A stretch of DNA of 64,000 bases. Origin: CAJXII01 sp965242915. Its GTDB lineage: Bacteria; Campylobacterota; Campylobacteria; Campylobacterales; Arcobacteraceae. The translations under genes and the position numbers were made by a program. Positions 37,197 to 46,663 of this stretch are shown here, piece by piece (positions within the stretch are counted from its first letter, which is position 1; each line of letters opens with the position of its first letter). The notes beneath the pieces were generated by a model, which was not told the origin of the DNA, ran no database searches, and worked only from the letters and a program-made list of their open reading frames with translations. The stretch spans positions 145,969 through 209,968 of the forward strand of contig CBDETN010000025.1 in NCBI GenBank assembly GCA_965242915.1. Direction: 5' to 3'.

Positions 37197-37229
37197 CTGC
37201 CAAATATTTAAACATAATATATTTGGCAG
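37197..37229. terminator. Hairpin between convergent genes
   Basis: CTGCCAAATAT (37197-37207) pairs with ATATTTGGCAG (37219-37229) in a perfect 11-bp stem. It lies between the plus-strand membrane gene and the minus-strand hsp20 gene and could terminate both. Confidence 0.6.
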
Positions 37230-37278
37230 ATAAACAGTGACTTTTTAAATTTAGTTTGGATATTAAATAACAGTACAA

Positions 37279-37704
37279 TTATTTAACTTTTATCTTTTTC
37301 TTCTCTTTTAGTTCCTCTTTTAGTTTAGGAACTACAACTTCAAGCACTCCATTTTCTGTAGCAGCAGAAATATTTTCAGCATCTACCCCATTAGGAAGTG
37401 CGAAACTTCTTTCAAACTTTCCATAGCTGCTTTCAAGTTTATAGTAGTCCTTCTCCTTAACCTCTTCTTTGTGAGATCTCTCTCCTGTAATGGTCAATAC
37501 ACCATCACTAACATCAATATTTATATCTTCCTTTTTCACACCAAGTAAATCAACATCTATATGGTATGCAAATTCACCCTCTCTTGTATTTACAACAGGT
37601 GTAAAAGCTGAAATTGAATCATCTATAACACTAGGATAAGTATTAAACATCCTTTTCTCTAAATCCCTTATCTCTTTGAAAGGATCATATCTTGTCAATA
37701 GCAT
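37279..37704 (-). CDS. Hsp20/alpha-crystallin family small heat shock protein
   Basis: This 141-aa ATP-independent chaperone has the alpha-crystallin domain (residues about 38-130: VDLLGVKKEDINIDVSDGVL, ISGER-like TITGERSHKEE) and the typical A-x-x-x-N-G-V-L block (ATENGVLEVVVPK). A charged C-terminal tail follows. It stands alone. No CIRCE or other heat-shock operator could be recognised upstream. Confidence 0.93.
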   Translation of the reverse strand: MLLTRYDPFKEIRDLEKRMFNTYPSVIDDSISAFTPVVNTREGEFAYHIDVDLLGVKKEDINIDVSDGVLTITGERSHKEEVKEKDYYKLESSYGKFERSFALPNGVDAENISAATENGVLEVVVPKLKEELKEKKKIKVK

Positions 37705-37825
37705 TGTCTGCCTCCTTATTTTTATCTACAAGCAAGATATAACTTACTTTATAAAAGTATAGAATAGTTTTGTGGCAAAATTGTGTTATAACGGCAATTG
37801 TCTATTTAATTTGATATAATTATTT

Positions 37826-38437
37826 ATGAAAAAATTTATATTAACGATATTAATGGTATTTTTAGCTCATGGTAACTTAGTCTTTGCCAGTGAATATAAA
37901 GATATTTTTGTTGTAAATTATGGGTGGCATGCCGGTATTGTTATCAAAACGGATGATATAAACAGTTCAATATTACAAATAGATTCTTTTTTTAAAAAGT
38001 TTGAATATGTAGAAGTTAGGTGGGGTGATGAAGATTTTTATAAAAATTTAGATCCTTCAGTTTGGCTGACACTTAAAGCAGCACTGGTTCCTACATCAAG
38101 CGTTCTTCATATTAGGGCTGTTACACAATATCAATTAAACAGATTTTCCAAAGAAAATATTGTAAAAATTACTATATCAAAAAAAGGATTTACAAAACTA
38201 TTGATATTTATAGAAAACTCTTTTGCTAAAAAAGATGGTAAATCAGTAATGCAAGGTGTCGGAATTTACCCAAACAGTTTTTTCTATCTCTCATCAAAAA
38301 AATACCATATATTTAATACCTGCAATGTATGGACGGCAGAAGCACTAAAAAGTGCCGGACTGGATATTTTACCATATTTGGCTGTTACTACCGAGGATCT
38401 TTTTTCTCAAATAAATAAGACTAAAAACCGACAATAA
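37826..38437 (+). CDS. DUF2459 family exported protein
   Basis: This 203-aa protein has a signal peptide (about residues 1-22). It carries the HAGIVI, WGDEDFY and NTCNVWTAEALKSAGL blocks that I associate with DUF2459. The conserved His near the N-terminus and Cys in NTCN suggest a possible papain-like fold, but no activity is established. Preceded by a TATAAT-like box. It is monocistronic. Confidence 0.7.
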   Translation: MKKFILTILMVFLAHGNLVFASEYKDIFVVNYGWHAGIVIKTDDINSSILQIDSFFKKFEYVEVRWGDEDFYKNLDPSVWLTLKAALVPTSSVLHIRAVTQYQLNRFSKENIVKITISKKGFTKLLIFIENSFAKKDGKSVMQGVGIYPNSFFYLSSKKYHIFNTCNVWTAEALKSAGLDILPYLAVTTEDLFSQINKTKNRQ

Positions 38438-38528
38438 TTATTTGGAATATTTGGCATCTTTTATTTTACCATATCTTTGGTAGAATATTCAATAAAATAC
38501 CGCATTGATAACAAAAGAGGTAATCCAA

Positions 38529-39797
38529 ATGGATAATAAAAAGAGTATCTACTCATGGGCACTTTATGACTGGGCAAATTCAGCCTATGCCACTACAGTA
38601 ATGGCAGGATTCTTTCCGCTGTTTTTCAAATCCTACTACAGTGCCAATGCTGATGTGACAGTAAGTACTGCACAGCTTGGCTTTGCCAACTCTGTATCAA
38701 GTTTTATTATTGTACTCATAGCACCGCTGTTGGGTGCAATCGCTGATGTAAGATCATTAAAAAAACGCTTTTTATTTTTGTTTGCCTATCTTGGTATTTT
38801 AATGAGTGCTGCACTGGCACTGGTAAACCAAGGAGAATGGCAGATGGCTGCTTTTATTTATGTGCTTGGTAATATCGGCTTTATGGGCTCAAACACTTTC
38901 TATGACGGACTTCTTCCTTCAGTTTCAAATGACAAAAATGCTGATTTTGTTTCTGGATTAGGTTTTGCTCTTGGTTATTTGGGTGGAGGAATCCTATTTG
39001 GTCTTAATATCTGGATGCTGCAAGATCCCACACTGTTTGGTTTGCAAAATGGAATAGAAGCTGTCAAAGTCTCATTTATAAGCGTGGCACTCTGGTGGAC
39101 ACTTTTTTCACTTCCATTACTCTTTTTTGTTCAGGAAAAACAAGAAGAAAATGTACAAGATACATCACCGATAAAGCAAGGCTATCTTAGACTTAAAGCC
39201 ACATTTAATAAAATATCACACCTTAAAGGTCTGCTTTTATTTTTAATAGCTTACTGGCTCTATATCGATGGAGTAGATACTATTATACGAATGGCGGTTG
39301 ATTATGGTATGGCACTTGGGTTTGATTCCAACAGCCTAATCCTTGCGCTGTTGATTGTTCAATTTGTCGGTTTTCCCGCTACTTTGCTTTTTACAAAACT
39401 GGCACAATACTGGGATACAAAAAAAGCAATTCTTTTAGCTATTGGTATCTATTTATTTATTATCTTCTTTGCAGTAAATATGGATGAAGTATATGAGTTT
39501 TATATACTGGCTTTTATGATTGCATTGGTTCAAGGCGGTATTCAAGCACTTAGCCGTTCATATTACTCAAAAATGATTCCTAAAGATCATGCCGCGGAAT
39601 TTTTTGGTTTTTATAATTTTTTAGGTAAATTTGCCGCAATATTAGGACCATTGGTAGTTGGCTTGGTTGCACTTTACAGCGGAAGTTCTCGAGTTGCTAT
39701 CTCTTCTGTGGCAATTTTCTTTATATTAGGAGCTGTTTTACTCTTTTTTGTGGATGAAAAAAAGATTGCCAAAGAGGTTAAAAGTGTATTAAAGTGA
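38529..39797 (+). CDS. MFS transporter, UMF1/Atg22-like
   Basis: This 422-aa permease has about 12 hydrophobic segments and the UMF1 family start (IYSWALYDWANSAYATTV). The frame can be opened from a TTG at 38505, but AAAGAGG at about 38514-38520 places the start at ATG 38529. Related proteins export or take up amino acids or other small molecules. It converges on alanine dehydrogenase across a hairpin. Confidence 0.85.
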   Translation: MDNKKSIYSWALYDWANSAYATTVMAGFFPLFFKSYYSANADVTVSTAQLGFANSVSSFIIVLIAPLLGAIADVRSLKKRFLFLFAYLGILMSAALALVNQGEWQMAAFIYVLGNIGFMGSNTFYDGLLPSVSNDKNADFVSGLGFALGYLGGGILFGLNIWMLQDPTLFGLQNGIEAVKVSFISVALWWTLFSLPLLFFVQEKQEENVQDTSPIKQGYLRLKATFNKISHLKGLLLFLIAYWLYIDGVDTIIRMAVDYGMALGFDSNSLILALLIVQFVGFPATLLFTKLAQYWDTKKAILLAIGIYLFIIFFAVNMDEVYEFYILAFMIALVQGGIQALSRSYYSKMIPKDHAAEFFGFYNFLGKFAAILGPLVVGLVALYSGSSRVAISSVAIFFILGAVLLFFVDEKKIAKEVKSVLK

Positions 39798-39820
39798 GGT
39801 TAGATTGCGTTTAATCTCAC
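39794..39820. terminator. Bidirectional terminator-like hairpin
   Basis: GTGAGGTTAG and TTAATCTCAC (39794-39803 and 39811-39820) pair over 10 bp with two G-U pairs. The hairpin overlaps the stop codons of the convergent MFS and ald genes. Confidence 0.5.
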
Positions 39821-40953
39821 TCTCTTGGGTTAATATTTTTTAGTATTGTTTCTAGTGCTTTAAACTTAAAACCAAGTTCTTGTGCAACAGCACGATTAGT
39901 AATAACTCCTTTAAAAATATTGACTCCAAAAGCAAGTGAAGGGTCATTTTTAATGGCATTGATAATTCCTTCATTTGCAAGTTTTCTAATATATGGAAGT
40001 GTTGCATTGGTCAAAGCTACCGTAGCTGTTTTTGGATACGCTCCAGGCATATTTGCAACACAATAGTGAAGAACTCCTTCTTCTATAAAAATTGGATTTG
40101 TATGGGTTGTCGGTCGTGATGTCTCACAAATACCACCTTGATCAATAGTTATATCTACTATTATACTTCCTTTTTTCATCTGTTTTAATTGCTTGCGAGT
40201 TATTAGTTTTGGTGCTGCAGCTCCACCATGTATTAACACAGTACTTATCACAACATCAGCATCTTGTAATAATTTATTAAGTGTCTTTGGGGAATAAACT
40301 GAGGTTTTAACATAGGGTAAAATGTTTTGCAGTTGTTCTAGCTTTGGAGTTGAGCGATTTACTACAGTTACATCTGCACCCACTCCTACGGCTATTTTAG
40401 CTGCATTAAATCCTGCATTTCCAGCACCGATTATTAAAACATTTGCAGGCGGAACTCCTACAGCACCACCTATAAGTATTCCCTCTCCGCCTTGATAGCG
40501 GCTAAGATGATATGCTGCAACTATTGGAGCCATCTTACCTGCTATTTCACTCATTGGTTTTAAAAGTGGAAGTTGATTTTGTGCAGGTATTGCTACTGTT
40601 TCATAAGCTATTGCACAAACTTTTTTTTCCATTAGTACAGAAGTTAATTCTTTAAGTGGTGCTAAGTGTAAGTAACAAAACAAAGTATGAGTTTCGCTTA
40701 ATAGATCATACTCACAAGGTTGTGGTTCTTTTACTTTAACTATCAGTGTTGATTTATTGTAAAGAATTTCGGCACTTTCTACAATTGTGGCACCTAATTT
40801 AATATACTCTTTATCACTAAACCCACTCCCCTCTCCGGCACCGCTTTGAATAAATACTTTATGACCATCCCCAATAAGTGAAGATATATTAGACGGCGTT
40901 GCCCCCACACGAAACTCATCAGTTTTTACCTCTTTTGGAATACCTATAGTCAT
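39817..40953 (-). CDS. ald: Alanine dehydrogenase
   Basis: This 378-aa enzyme catalyses NAD-dependent oxidative deamination of alanine to pyruvate. It has the N-terminal IGIPKE motif, the substrate-site KVKEPQ and YLHLA blocks (K and H), a Rossmann nucleotide site (VLIIGAGNAGFNAAKIAVG) and the NMPGAYPKTAT block. The length is normal. It is transcribed towards the MFS gene. The sequence appears intact. Confidence 0.93.
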   Translation of the reverse strand: MTIGIPKEVKTDEFRVGATPSNISSLIGDGHKVFIQSGAGEGSGFSDKEYIKLGATIVESAEILYNKSTLIVKVKEPQPCEYDLLSETHTLFCYLHLAPLKELTSVLMEKKVCAIAYETVAIPAQNQLPLLKPMSEIAGKMAPIVAAYHLSRYQGGEGILIGGAVGVPPANVLIIGAGNAGFNAAKIAVGVGADVTVVNRSTPKLEQLQNILPYVKTSVYSPKTLNKLLQDADVVISTVLIHGGAAAPKLITRKQLKQMKKGSIIVDITIDQGGICETSRPTTHTNPIFIEEGVLHYCVANMPGAYPKTATVALTNATLPYIRKLANEGIINAIKNDPSLAFGVNIFKGVITNRAVAQELGFKFKALETILKNINPRE

Positions 40954-41026
40954 CTATTATCTTCCTTTCTTTTGGATTTATTTTAAATTGATACTTTTTA
41001 CTGTTTATTATACATGTTATTTCTAG

Positions 41027-41452
41027 TTATGTACAGTTTTTAGATATATGTTTATAATATGTTACAACATCATCAATTAAAAAATTAAGTTTTTTATTTA
41101 TATCTTTTGTCCAAAATCTAAATATCTTCCATCCATTTTTTTCAAGATAATTATTTACTTCTTTATCTCTTTGAATATTCCTTTCAAGTTTAGGTATCCA
41201 ATACTCTTGGTTAGATTTTGGTATTTTCCCCTCTAGATACATCTTTCCATGCCAAAACTCACTATCTATAAAAATAGCTATTTTTTTACTTTTTATACAA
41301 ATATCTGCTTTACCCATTACATCTTTAACATTTACTCTATATCTAATTCCTTGTTTCCAAAGAGCTTTACGAAATATTATTTCAGGTTTAGTATTTTTAG
41401 ATTTAATGTTTTTCATATTTTTTTTACGTTGCTCAGGTGTTAAATTATCCAT
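41027..41452 (-). CDS. vsr: Vsr-like very short patch repair endonuclease
   Basis: This 141-aa protein nicks at T:G mismatches produced by deamination of 5-methylcytosine. It has RKKNMKNIKSKNTKPEI, the catalytic Asp in MGKADICI and FIDSEFWHG (usual FVDGCFWHGC, so the zinc-site Cys is replaced by Glu). The C-terminal part is shorter than in E. coli Vsr. It is divergent from a truncated C5-methyltransferase start and belonged to that restriction-modification locus. Confidence 0.85.
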   Translation of the reverse strand: MDNLTPEQRKKNMKNIKSKNTKPEIIFRKALWKQGIRYRVNVKDVMGKADICIKSKKIAIFIDSEFWHGKMYLEGKIPKSNQEYWIPKLERNIQRDKEVNNYLEKNGWKIFRFWTKDINKKLNFLIDDVVTYYKHISKNCT

Positions 41453-41598
41453 ATGAAAATTTTACAATAATAATTATATTGTTGTGTTTATATGTGATGT
41501 GAAATTATTGGTTTAAAAGTTAATCTTCAGGCGATAAAAGTAATTTATCATTAAAGTTTCGATAGAATATAAAAATTAATCTTAAGGATAAATAATTT

Positions 41599-41658
41599 AT
41601 GAGTAAATATCAAGTAAGTAGTTTATTTGCAGGTGTTGGTGAAGTAATAATATCATGA
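41599..41658 (+). pseudogene. Remnant of a DNA cytosine-5 methyltransferase
   Basis: A 20-codon frame with its own AAGGA site reads VSSLFAGVGE, the start of motif I (SLFAGVGGxxxG) of C5 methyltransferases, then ends EVIIS-stop. The stop overlaps the next start by ATGA (41655-41658). The body of the methyltransferase (about 300 codons) appears to have been deleted cleanly. Confidence 0.65.
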
Positions 41659-42422
41659 ATAAAACAAATAAACATGAAAATTATGAAATATTAAATTTAA
41701 TAGGTTATGGATTAGCAAAATTTAATGATTTATTTATACAAGAATTTGGTTTTAATACAAAAACAAGTTTTTATACTGCTATGGTGGAATATGGTATTGC
41801 AGAAACTGGAAGTGTTTTAAAAAATAGACAAGACTTATTTGATCCTTTTTTTGATAATGGAAGAAAGGGATGGTGGCAAAAAGGAGATGCTTATATTCAT
41901 CGTAAATATTTTATTGACTCTTTGTTTGGTACTTTAAATGTTGCATCTTATGTTGAAGTTGTAAAAATGTATTTACAAGATAAATTTAAATATAAACAAA
42001 ATGATATTATGAATATAAAACCTGTAATTAAAAGTCAATTTAAACAGCTACAAAAGACAGGATTAGAAGCAGAGATGTATTTTTTAAGTAATTATAATAA
42101 TATAAAAATATTCAATGGTGGATTTATAGAAGATGCAAGATTATTAGGGGATGGATATGATTTTCAGATAGAAGTTAATAATAATTATTTTTTAGCTGAA
42201 GTTAAAGGAGTTAGGCAAAATAAGGGAGGAATTAGATTAACATCTAATGAATATAATATGGCAATTGAATATAGAGAAAAATACATATTATCAATAATTA
42301 GTAATCTTAATGATATACCTAAAATTACAATTATTCCAGATCCAATTAATCAATTGAATTTTAATAAAAATATTATAAAACAAGAGCAAATAACATTTAA
42401 TACAGCAAGTATTATTTGGTAA
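41655..42422 (+). CDS. DUF3883-type nuclease-like protein, possible restriction enzyme
   Basis: This 255-aa protein has a C-terminal DUF3883-like domain with GYDFQIEV and FLAEVKG, a pattern (D...E-x-K) matching PD-(D/E)xK nucleases. Its position right behind a methyltransferase start and beside vsr suggests it is the cognate type II restriction enzyme. The N-terminal 130 residues are not recognised. It is coupled by ATGA to the methyltransferase remnant. Confidence 0.65.
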   Translation: MNKTNKHENYEILNLIGYGLAKFNDLFIQEFGFNTKTSFYTAMVEYGIAETGSVLKNRQDLFDPFFDNGRKGWWQKGDAYIHRKYFIDSLFGTLNVASYVEVVKMYLQDKFKYKQNDIMNIKPVIKSQFKQLQKTGLEAEMYFLSNYNNIKIFNGGFIEDARLLGDGYDFQIEVNNNYFLAEVKGVRQNKGGIRLTSNEYNMAIEYREKYILSIISNLNDIPKITIIPDPINQLNFNKNIIKQEQITFNTASIIW

Positions 42423-42555
42423 TAATTAACTAAAATATTGTATCAATTATATAATGATGCTTTCAATGAAGGTTTTATAGTTTAATATTGAAGAAATAGT
42501 CAATCCTGAAAAATTAACTTTTTATATGTATCTCTTAATTGTAGTATTTGGTGTC

Positions 42556-43767
42556 TTAATATATAAACCCAAACAGCCAAAGAGGAATTTTATTATTATG
42601 CCCAACCTCAATATCATCTAAAGCTACAAAACTATTCTTTATATCTTTAATCTGAGAAAACCCTTTATTTCTACCGCCAACCTCAAATAGATATTTATTA
42701 TTAACTAAAAAATCACCTTTTTTAGGATATGTAACATTATGAATTAAACTTAGAGTTTGCATAAAAAAAGTTTCTCTCACCGTTCCTATTTCACAATCTG
42801 ATATATTTAAAAGATTTGTATTATTAAGATAAATTTTTTCAGGTTTTTCTAATTTTGACAACCCTTTAGATGAAGCTTTCATTAGTAGTTTGATGATACC
42901 TGCATCTTCAAGTTTTATAAAATATTCTTTTAAAGTTCTTCCATCACCAATCTCTAATATTGTTTTTAATTTTTCGATAACTGGAACAAAAGGGACACTC
43001 TCCATAATAATATTTAAAAGTAATTTTAATTTTTTTATACTATTTCCATCAAGATGAGGATAAACAAATAACAAATCACTAGAAATTGAAATATTAATAT
43101 TTTGTTTTAACATATCAAAAAATATCTCATCATCATTAACACTTAAAAAATATGGATAATACCCAATTTGGCAGTATCTTTTAAACAGTGGTAATATTTT
43201 TTTATCAAGTTTTTCCAATAAAGTGATAATCTCAAAAGCTATATCTTCATGATCTTTAATAATATTTTCAAGAGTAACAATAGGTAATTGGATATCTAAA
43301 TTTATCTCTAAAAACTCCTTAAAACTCATACCATCCATTTTTAAAATATGAGCTCTACGACTTAAATCATGACTTCCTTTATTTATCTCCAAAGCTGAGC
43401 TTCCACTTGCTATTATTTGTATATTTGGAAAACTATCATAAATACTTTTTAACTCTTGTGACCAATTTGAATATTTATGTATTTCATCAAAACAAAGAAG
43501 CTTTCCACCTTGCATCTCAAATTGTTCAGCAATCTCATACATACCTAAGTCACCAATTATAAAACTATCCATACTCACATATAATGATTTTAAATCTTTG
43601 TGAAGCTGCATATATTGAGCTATTGTAATAGTTTTTCCAACACCTCTTTGACCTGTGATAATTGTTAGTCTATGCTTAATTTTATTATTTTTTATAAAAT
43701 ATCTTTGGTATGGTAACTCATTTCTTTGAAGAAATTTTTTTGATTCTATTGACAGTTTTGATAACAT
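42556..43767 (-). CDS. AAA ATPase with DUF4143-like C-terminus
   Basis: This 403-aa protein has Walker A GQRGVGKT (39-46), Walker B LLCFDEIHK and sensor IIASGSSAL. Its C-terminal region has the KIYLNNTNLL and FLVNNKYLFEVGGRNKG blocks of DUF4143 proteins, related to archaeal-type ATPases with nuclease-like tails. Such genes are common, mobile and of unknown function. It is flanked by gene-free spacers on both sides. Confidence 0.82.
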   Translation of the reverse strand: MLSKLSIESKKFLQRNELPYQRYFIKNNKIKHRLTIITGQRGVGKTITIAQYMQLHKDLKSLYVSMDSFIIGDLGMYEIAEQFEMQGGKLLCFDEIHKYSNWSQELKSIYDSFPNIQIIASGSSALEINKGSHDLSRRAHILKMDGMSFKEFLEINLDIQLPIVTLENIIKDHEDIAFEIITLLEKLDKKILPLFKRYCQIGYYPYFLSVNDDEIFFDMLKQNINISISSDLLFVYPHLDGNSIKKLKLLLNIIMESVPFVPVIEKLKTILEIGDGRTLKEYFIKLEDAGIIKLLMKASSKGLSKLEKPEKIYLNNTNLLNISDCEIGTVRETFFMQTLSLIHNVTYPKKGDFLVNNKYLFEVGGRNKGFSQIKDIKNSFVALDDIEVGHNNKIPLWLFGFIY

Positions 43768-43851
43768 TTTAACTCCATATAGGTTTTATAATACCATTAT
43801 ATCATATTAATATAGGGAATACAATACTTATAATTTAACTCTCTTGTATTA

Positions 43852-44877
43852 TCACTTCCATACACCCTCAAGTGTATGTTGGCAATAAGGACAAGTACCG
43901 TTTTCATTTAAATCATTAACAACATATTGTCCAATGTGACCAGTCCTGTCAATCACCCTTTTAGTACAATTTGGACAATAGGTTGATTCATAATCTTCAT
44001 CATCAATATTTCCGACATATAGATATTTCAATCCCTCCTCTTGTCCTATTTTATAAGCTCTACGAAGTGTTGATTGGGGAGTTCTGCTAACATCCAGCAT
44101 CTTATATGTAGGATGGAATGCTGATAGATGCCACGGTATAGATGGGTCAAGGTCTGCTATAAATTTAGCAATTGAACGAATCTCCTCATCAGAATCATTT
44201 TTACCAGGAATTAATAAAGTGGTTATCTCTATCCATATCCCTTTTTCGTGAGCATATTTAACACACTCAAGTACTGGCTTTAACCTAGCACCGCAAATCT
44301 CTTTATAAAACTCATTGTTAAAAGATTTGATATCTATATTCATACCATCAATATAAGGCTCAAGAAGATCAATTGCTTTTCGTGTTTCAAATCCACTTGT
44401 AACATAGATATTTTTCAATCCTTTCTCATGGGCTAGTTTTGCTGTATCATAAGTGTATTCAAAAAATACAATTGGCTCATTGTAAGTATATGCAACTGAG
44501 ACGCATCCGTTTTCAAGTGCAAGTTCAACTATTTGTTCAGGAGGAAGCTCCTGCCCTGCAATCTGATGCCCATGCTCTTTTGGATATTGGGATATATCAT
44601 AATTCTGGCAAAACTTACAAGAGAAATTACACCCTACGGTTCCCACTGAAAATGCGGTGCTTTTTGGTAGAAAATGAAACATAGGTTTTTTCTCAACAGG
44701 ATCAATATTTACAGCAGCTGCAACTCCATATACAAGTAATTTAAGTTCACCATCTATAACTTTTCTTACACCGCAAATACCATATTCACCCTCTTCAAGT
44801 TTACATACTTGTGCGCACGCTTGACACAAAATTTTACCAGAGTTTAGTTTTTTACTTAACCATGCTGTCTGTTCCAT
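43852..44877 (-). CDS. amrS: AmmeMemoRadiSam system radical SAM enzyme
   Basis: This 341-aa radical SAM protein has C-x3-C-x2-C at C83, C87, C90 (CNFSCKFC), the AYTYNEPIVFFEY block typical of AmrS, and a C-terminal Cys pair set (CPNC and CPYC) forming a zinc-ribbon-like site. An N-terminal Cys group (CQACAQVC) is also present. The Memo and AMMECR1 partners are not in this window. It lies 33 bp after the ACP gene in the same direction. Its substrate is unknown. Confidence 0.88.
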   Translation of the reverse strand: MEQTAWLSKKLNSGKILCQACAQVCKLEEGEYGICGVRKVIDGELKLLVYGVAAAVNIDPVEKKPMFHFLPKSTAFSVGTVGCNFSCKFCQNYDISQYPKEHGHQIAGQELPPEQIVELALENGCVSVAYTYNEPIVFFEYTYDTAKLAHEKGLKNIYVTSGFETRKAIDLLEPYIDGMNIDIKSFNNEFYKEICGARLKPVLECVKYAHEKGIWIEITTLLIPGKNDSDEEIRSIAKFIADLDPSIPWHLSAFHPTYKMLDVSRTPQSTLRRAYKIGQEEGLKYLYVGNIDDEDYESTYCPNCTKRVIDRTGHIGQYVVNDLNENGTCPYCQHTLEGVWK

Positions 44878-44910
44878 CTTTTCCTCCTTATTATTTAGAA
44901 TAAATATTTT

Positions 44911-45153
44911 TTATAAACGCTTTGAGAAATACTCTGTCATATTCTCTACTGTATCAACCTTTGAGTAGTCAACCTCTGGAACTTCAATACCACTCTTTTC
45001 ATACATAGCAGTAAGAATATTCAAAAAATCAAATGAATCAATCTCCAAAGAGCGTTGTATATTTTCAGTTAGAACTATCTCACTCTCCTCAACATCAGGT
45101 GCAACCTCTAAAATCTGTTCAATAATTATACGCTTTAATTCCTCTTTTTTCAT
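44911..45153 (-). CDS. Acyl carrier protein
   Basis: This 80-aa protein has the phosphopantetheine attachment Ser (S40) in IDSFDFLN, with the usual four-helix pattern and acidic surface. It is not the fatty-acid synthesis AcpP, as it lies outside a fab cluster and its start overlaps the stop of an E2 acyltransferase gene (ATGA). It may therefore carry acyl groups for that enzyme. AGGAG provides the ribosome site inside the upstream gene. Confidence 0.85.
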   Translation of the reverse strand: MKKEELKRIIIEQILEVAPDVEESEIVLTENIQRSLEIDSFDFLNILTAMYEKSGIEVPEVDYSKVDTVENMTEYFSKRL

Positions 45154-45545
45154 AATAACTCCTGCGGATTTTGTAAAAATTTATTTAATTTATCTAAAAA
45201 CTGTGCTCCAACACGACCATCTGTAGCACGATGATCACCGGCTAATGTTGCTTTCATAACTTTTCTTACGGTCAGTGTATCACCTACAGCCCAAGGCTTC
45301 TCAATAATAGCACCAAGCCCTACGACACAGAGTTGAGGAGGATAGATAACCCCATAAACACTTTCAACTCCCAAATCACCAAGATTTGTGATAGTGATGG
45401 TCTGCCTAGTCATCTCCAATGAGCGAAGTTTACCACCTCGGGTTCTTGAAATTAGGTCACTAAGAGTGTTCATAGTTTCATCTAAATTTAAATCTTGAGC
45501 ATCTAAAGGAGCAGGAGTGATTAATCCGCCCTTTCGCAGTGTCAA
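45150..45545 (-). pseudogene. 2-oxoacid dehydrogenase E2 acyltransferase, catalytic-domain fragment
   Basis: The remaining 131 aa match the C-terminal catalytic domain of dihydrolipoamide acyltransferases: KGGLITPAP, TITNLGDLGV, and the active site DHRATDGRVGAQFL with His and Asp. The N-terminal lipoyl, binding and first catalytic parts are missing because IS21-B cuts the gene. The apparent TTG start lies inside the IS end. The original operon presumably continued with E1 genes. Confidence 0.85.
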
Positions 45546-45701
45546 GCGAACTGCTAAAATGGGCAGGTAGGAATATAAAAACGAAGTAACATTTTGATTT
45601 TAAACCTTAAGTAATAAAATTAATTTAGTTAAACTCTAATTCATTAAAAATGAAAGGAGATTAGAAAGTATTCTTTAAAACCTGATGGATATATTCCGGT
45701 T

Positions 45702-46663
45702 ATGACAAAGACCCCAATTGAAAATCTTGTAGATGAATATTTACCACATATTGCTACCATGTTAAAAACAGCAAAAGATGAAAATGTGCATATTCCAATT
45801 ACTGTAATTTATGAAGAGATAAAAAGTTTAGGATATACAGGAAGCTTAAGATGGCTTCAACAAGTGATGCAAAAATATGAACTGCGACAAAGAGCAAAAG
45901 AAGAAGAGTTAATTAAATTTGAAACAAATCCAGGTAAGCAAATGCAAATAGACTGGATAGAATTTCCAAATGATAATTTATCAGCATTTGTAGCAACTAT
46001 GGGTTATAGTAGAGTTTCATATGTTCAGTATGTTACTGATGAAAAAGTTGAAACATTAATAGAGTGTCACTTAAATGCCTTTCAATACTTTGGAGGTGTT
46101 CCTCAAGAAGGTCTTTATGATAATAAGAGTGTTAACAAAATATACTAAATGTATATTTTTTATAAGCGAATAACAGTATCCTTAAAAGAGAAATCAATAT
46201 GGTTATGGTAAACATAAACCAAATCCATTGTTTGAAGACTTTGCTAAACACTGTGGTTTTAAAATAAAAGTATGTAAACCATATCGTGCAAAAACCAAAG
46301 GGAAAGTTGAAAGATTTAATTACTATTTACGATATAGCTTTCATAATGCTCTTAGAGTAAAACTAGTTATGAAAAATTATAAATTAAATTTAGAAAATGC
46401 AAATGCAGAGGTAATAAAATGGTTGAATAATAGAGCTAACAAACGAACAACCTCACTTGTTAAGTATGCCTAAACCTTATAATGGAATCCACCCAAAGGC
46501 TCTAATAAATAGTATAATTAAAAATAGTTGTATAGTCAATAGTAAGCCTGTAAATTTAATTCATATTCCAAATAGGGATTTAGAAAATTATGATAGTTTA
46601 ATACCATCATTTATAGCAGTAATACCTGCATTAGCTTATGGAGGTACTATATTATGGAATTAA
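45702..46663 (+). pseudogene. istA: IstA transposase remnant (IS21-B)
   Basis: Three pieces can be read. The first, 45702-46148, covers the mid part (MQIDWIEFP, YFGGVPQEGLYDN). The second, 46228-46473, has CKPYRAKTKGKVERFNYY. The third, 46457-46663, is the C-terminus (LPKPYNGI-like start, IPNRDLENYDSLIP). The breaks are an apparent frameshift with extra bases near 46130-46225 and a second frameshift near 46460. No N-terminal HTH region is found. The transposase is inactive. Confidence 0.82.

Noticed and set aside
36998..37800. CIRCE or other heat-shock operator for hsp20
   Set aside because: No TTAGCACTC-type inverted repeat was found upstream of the hsp20 start.
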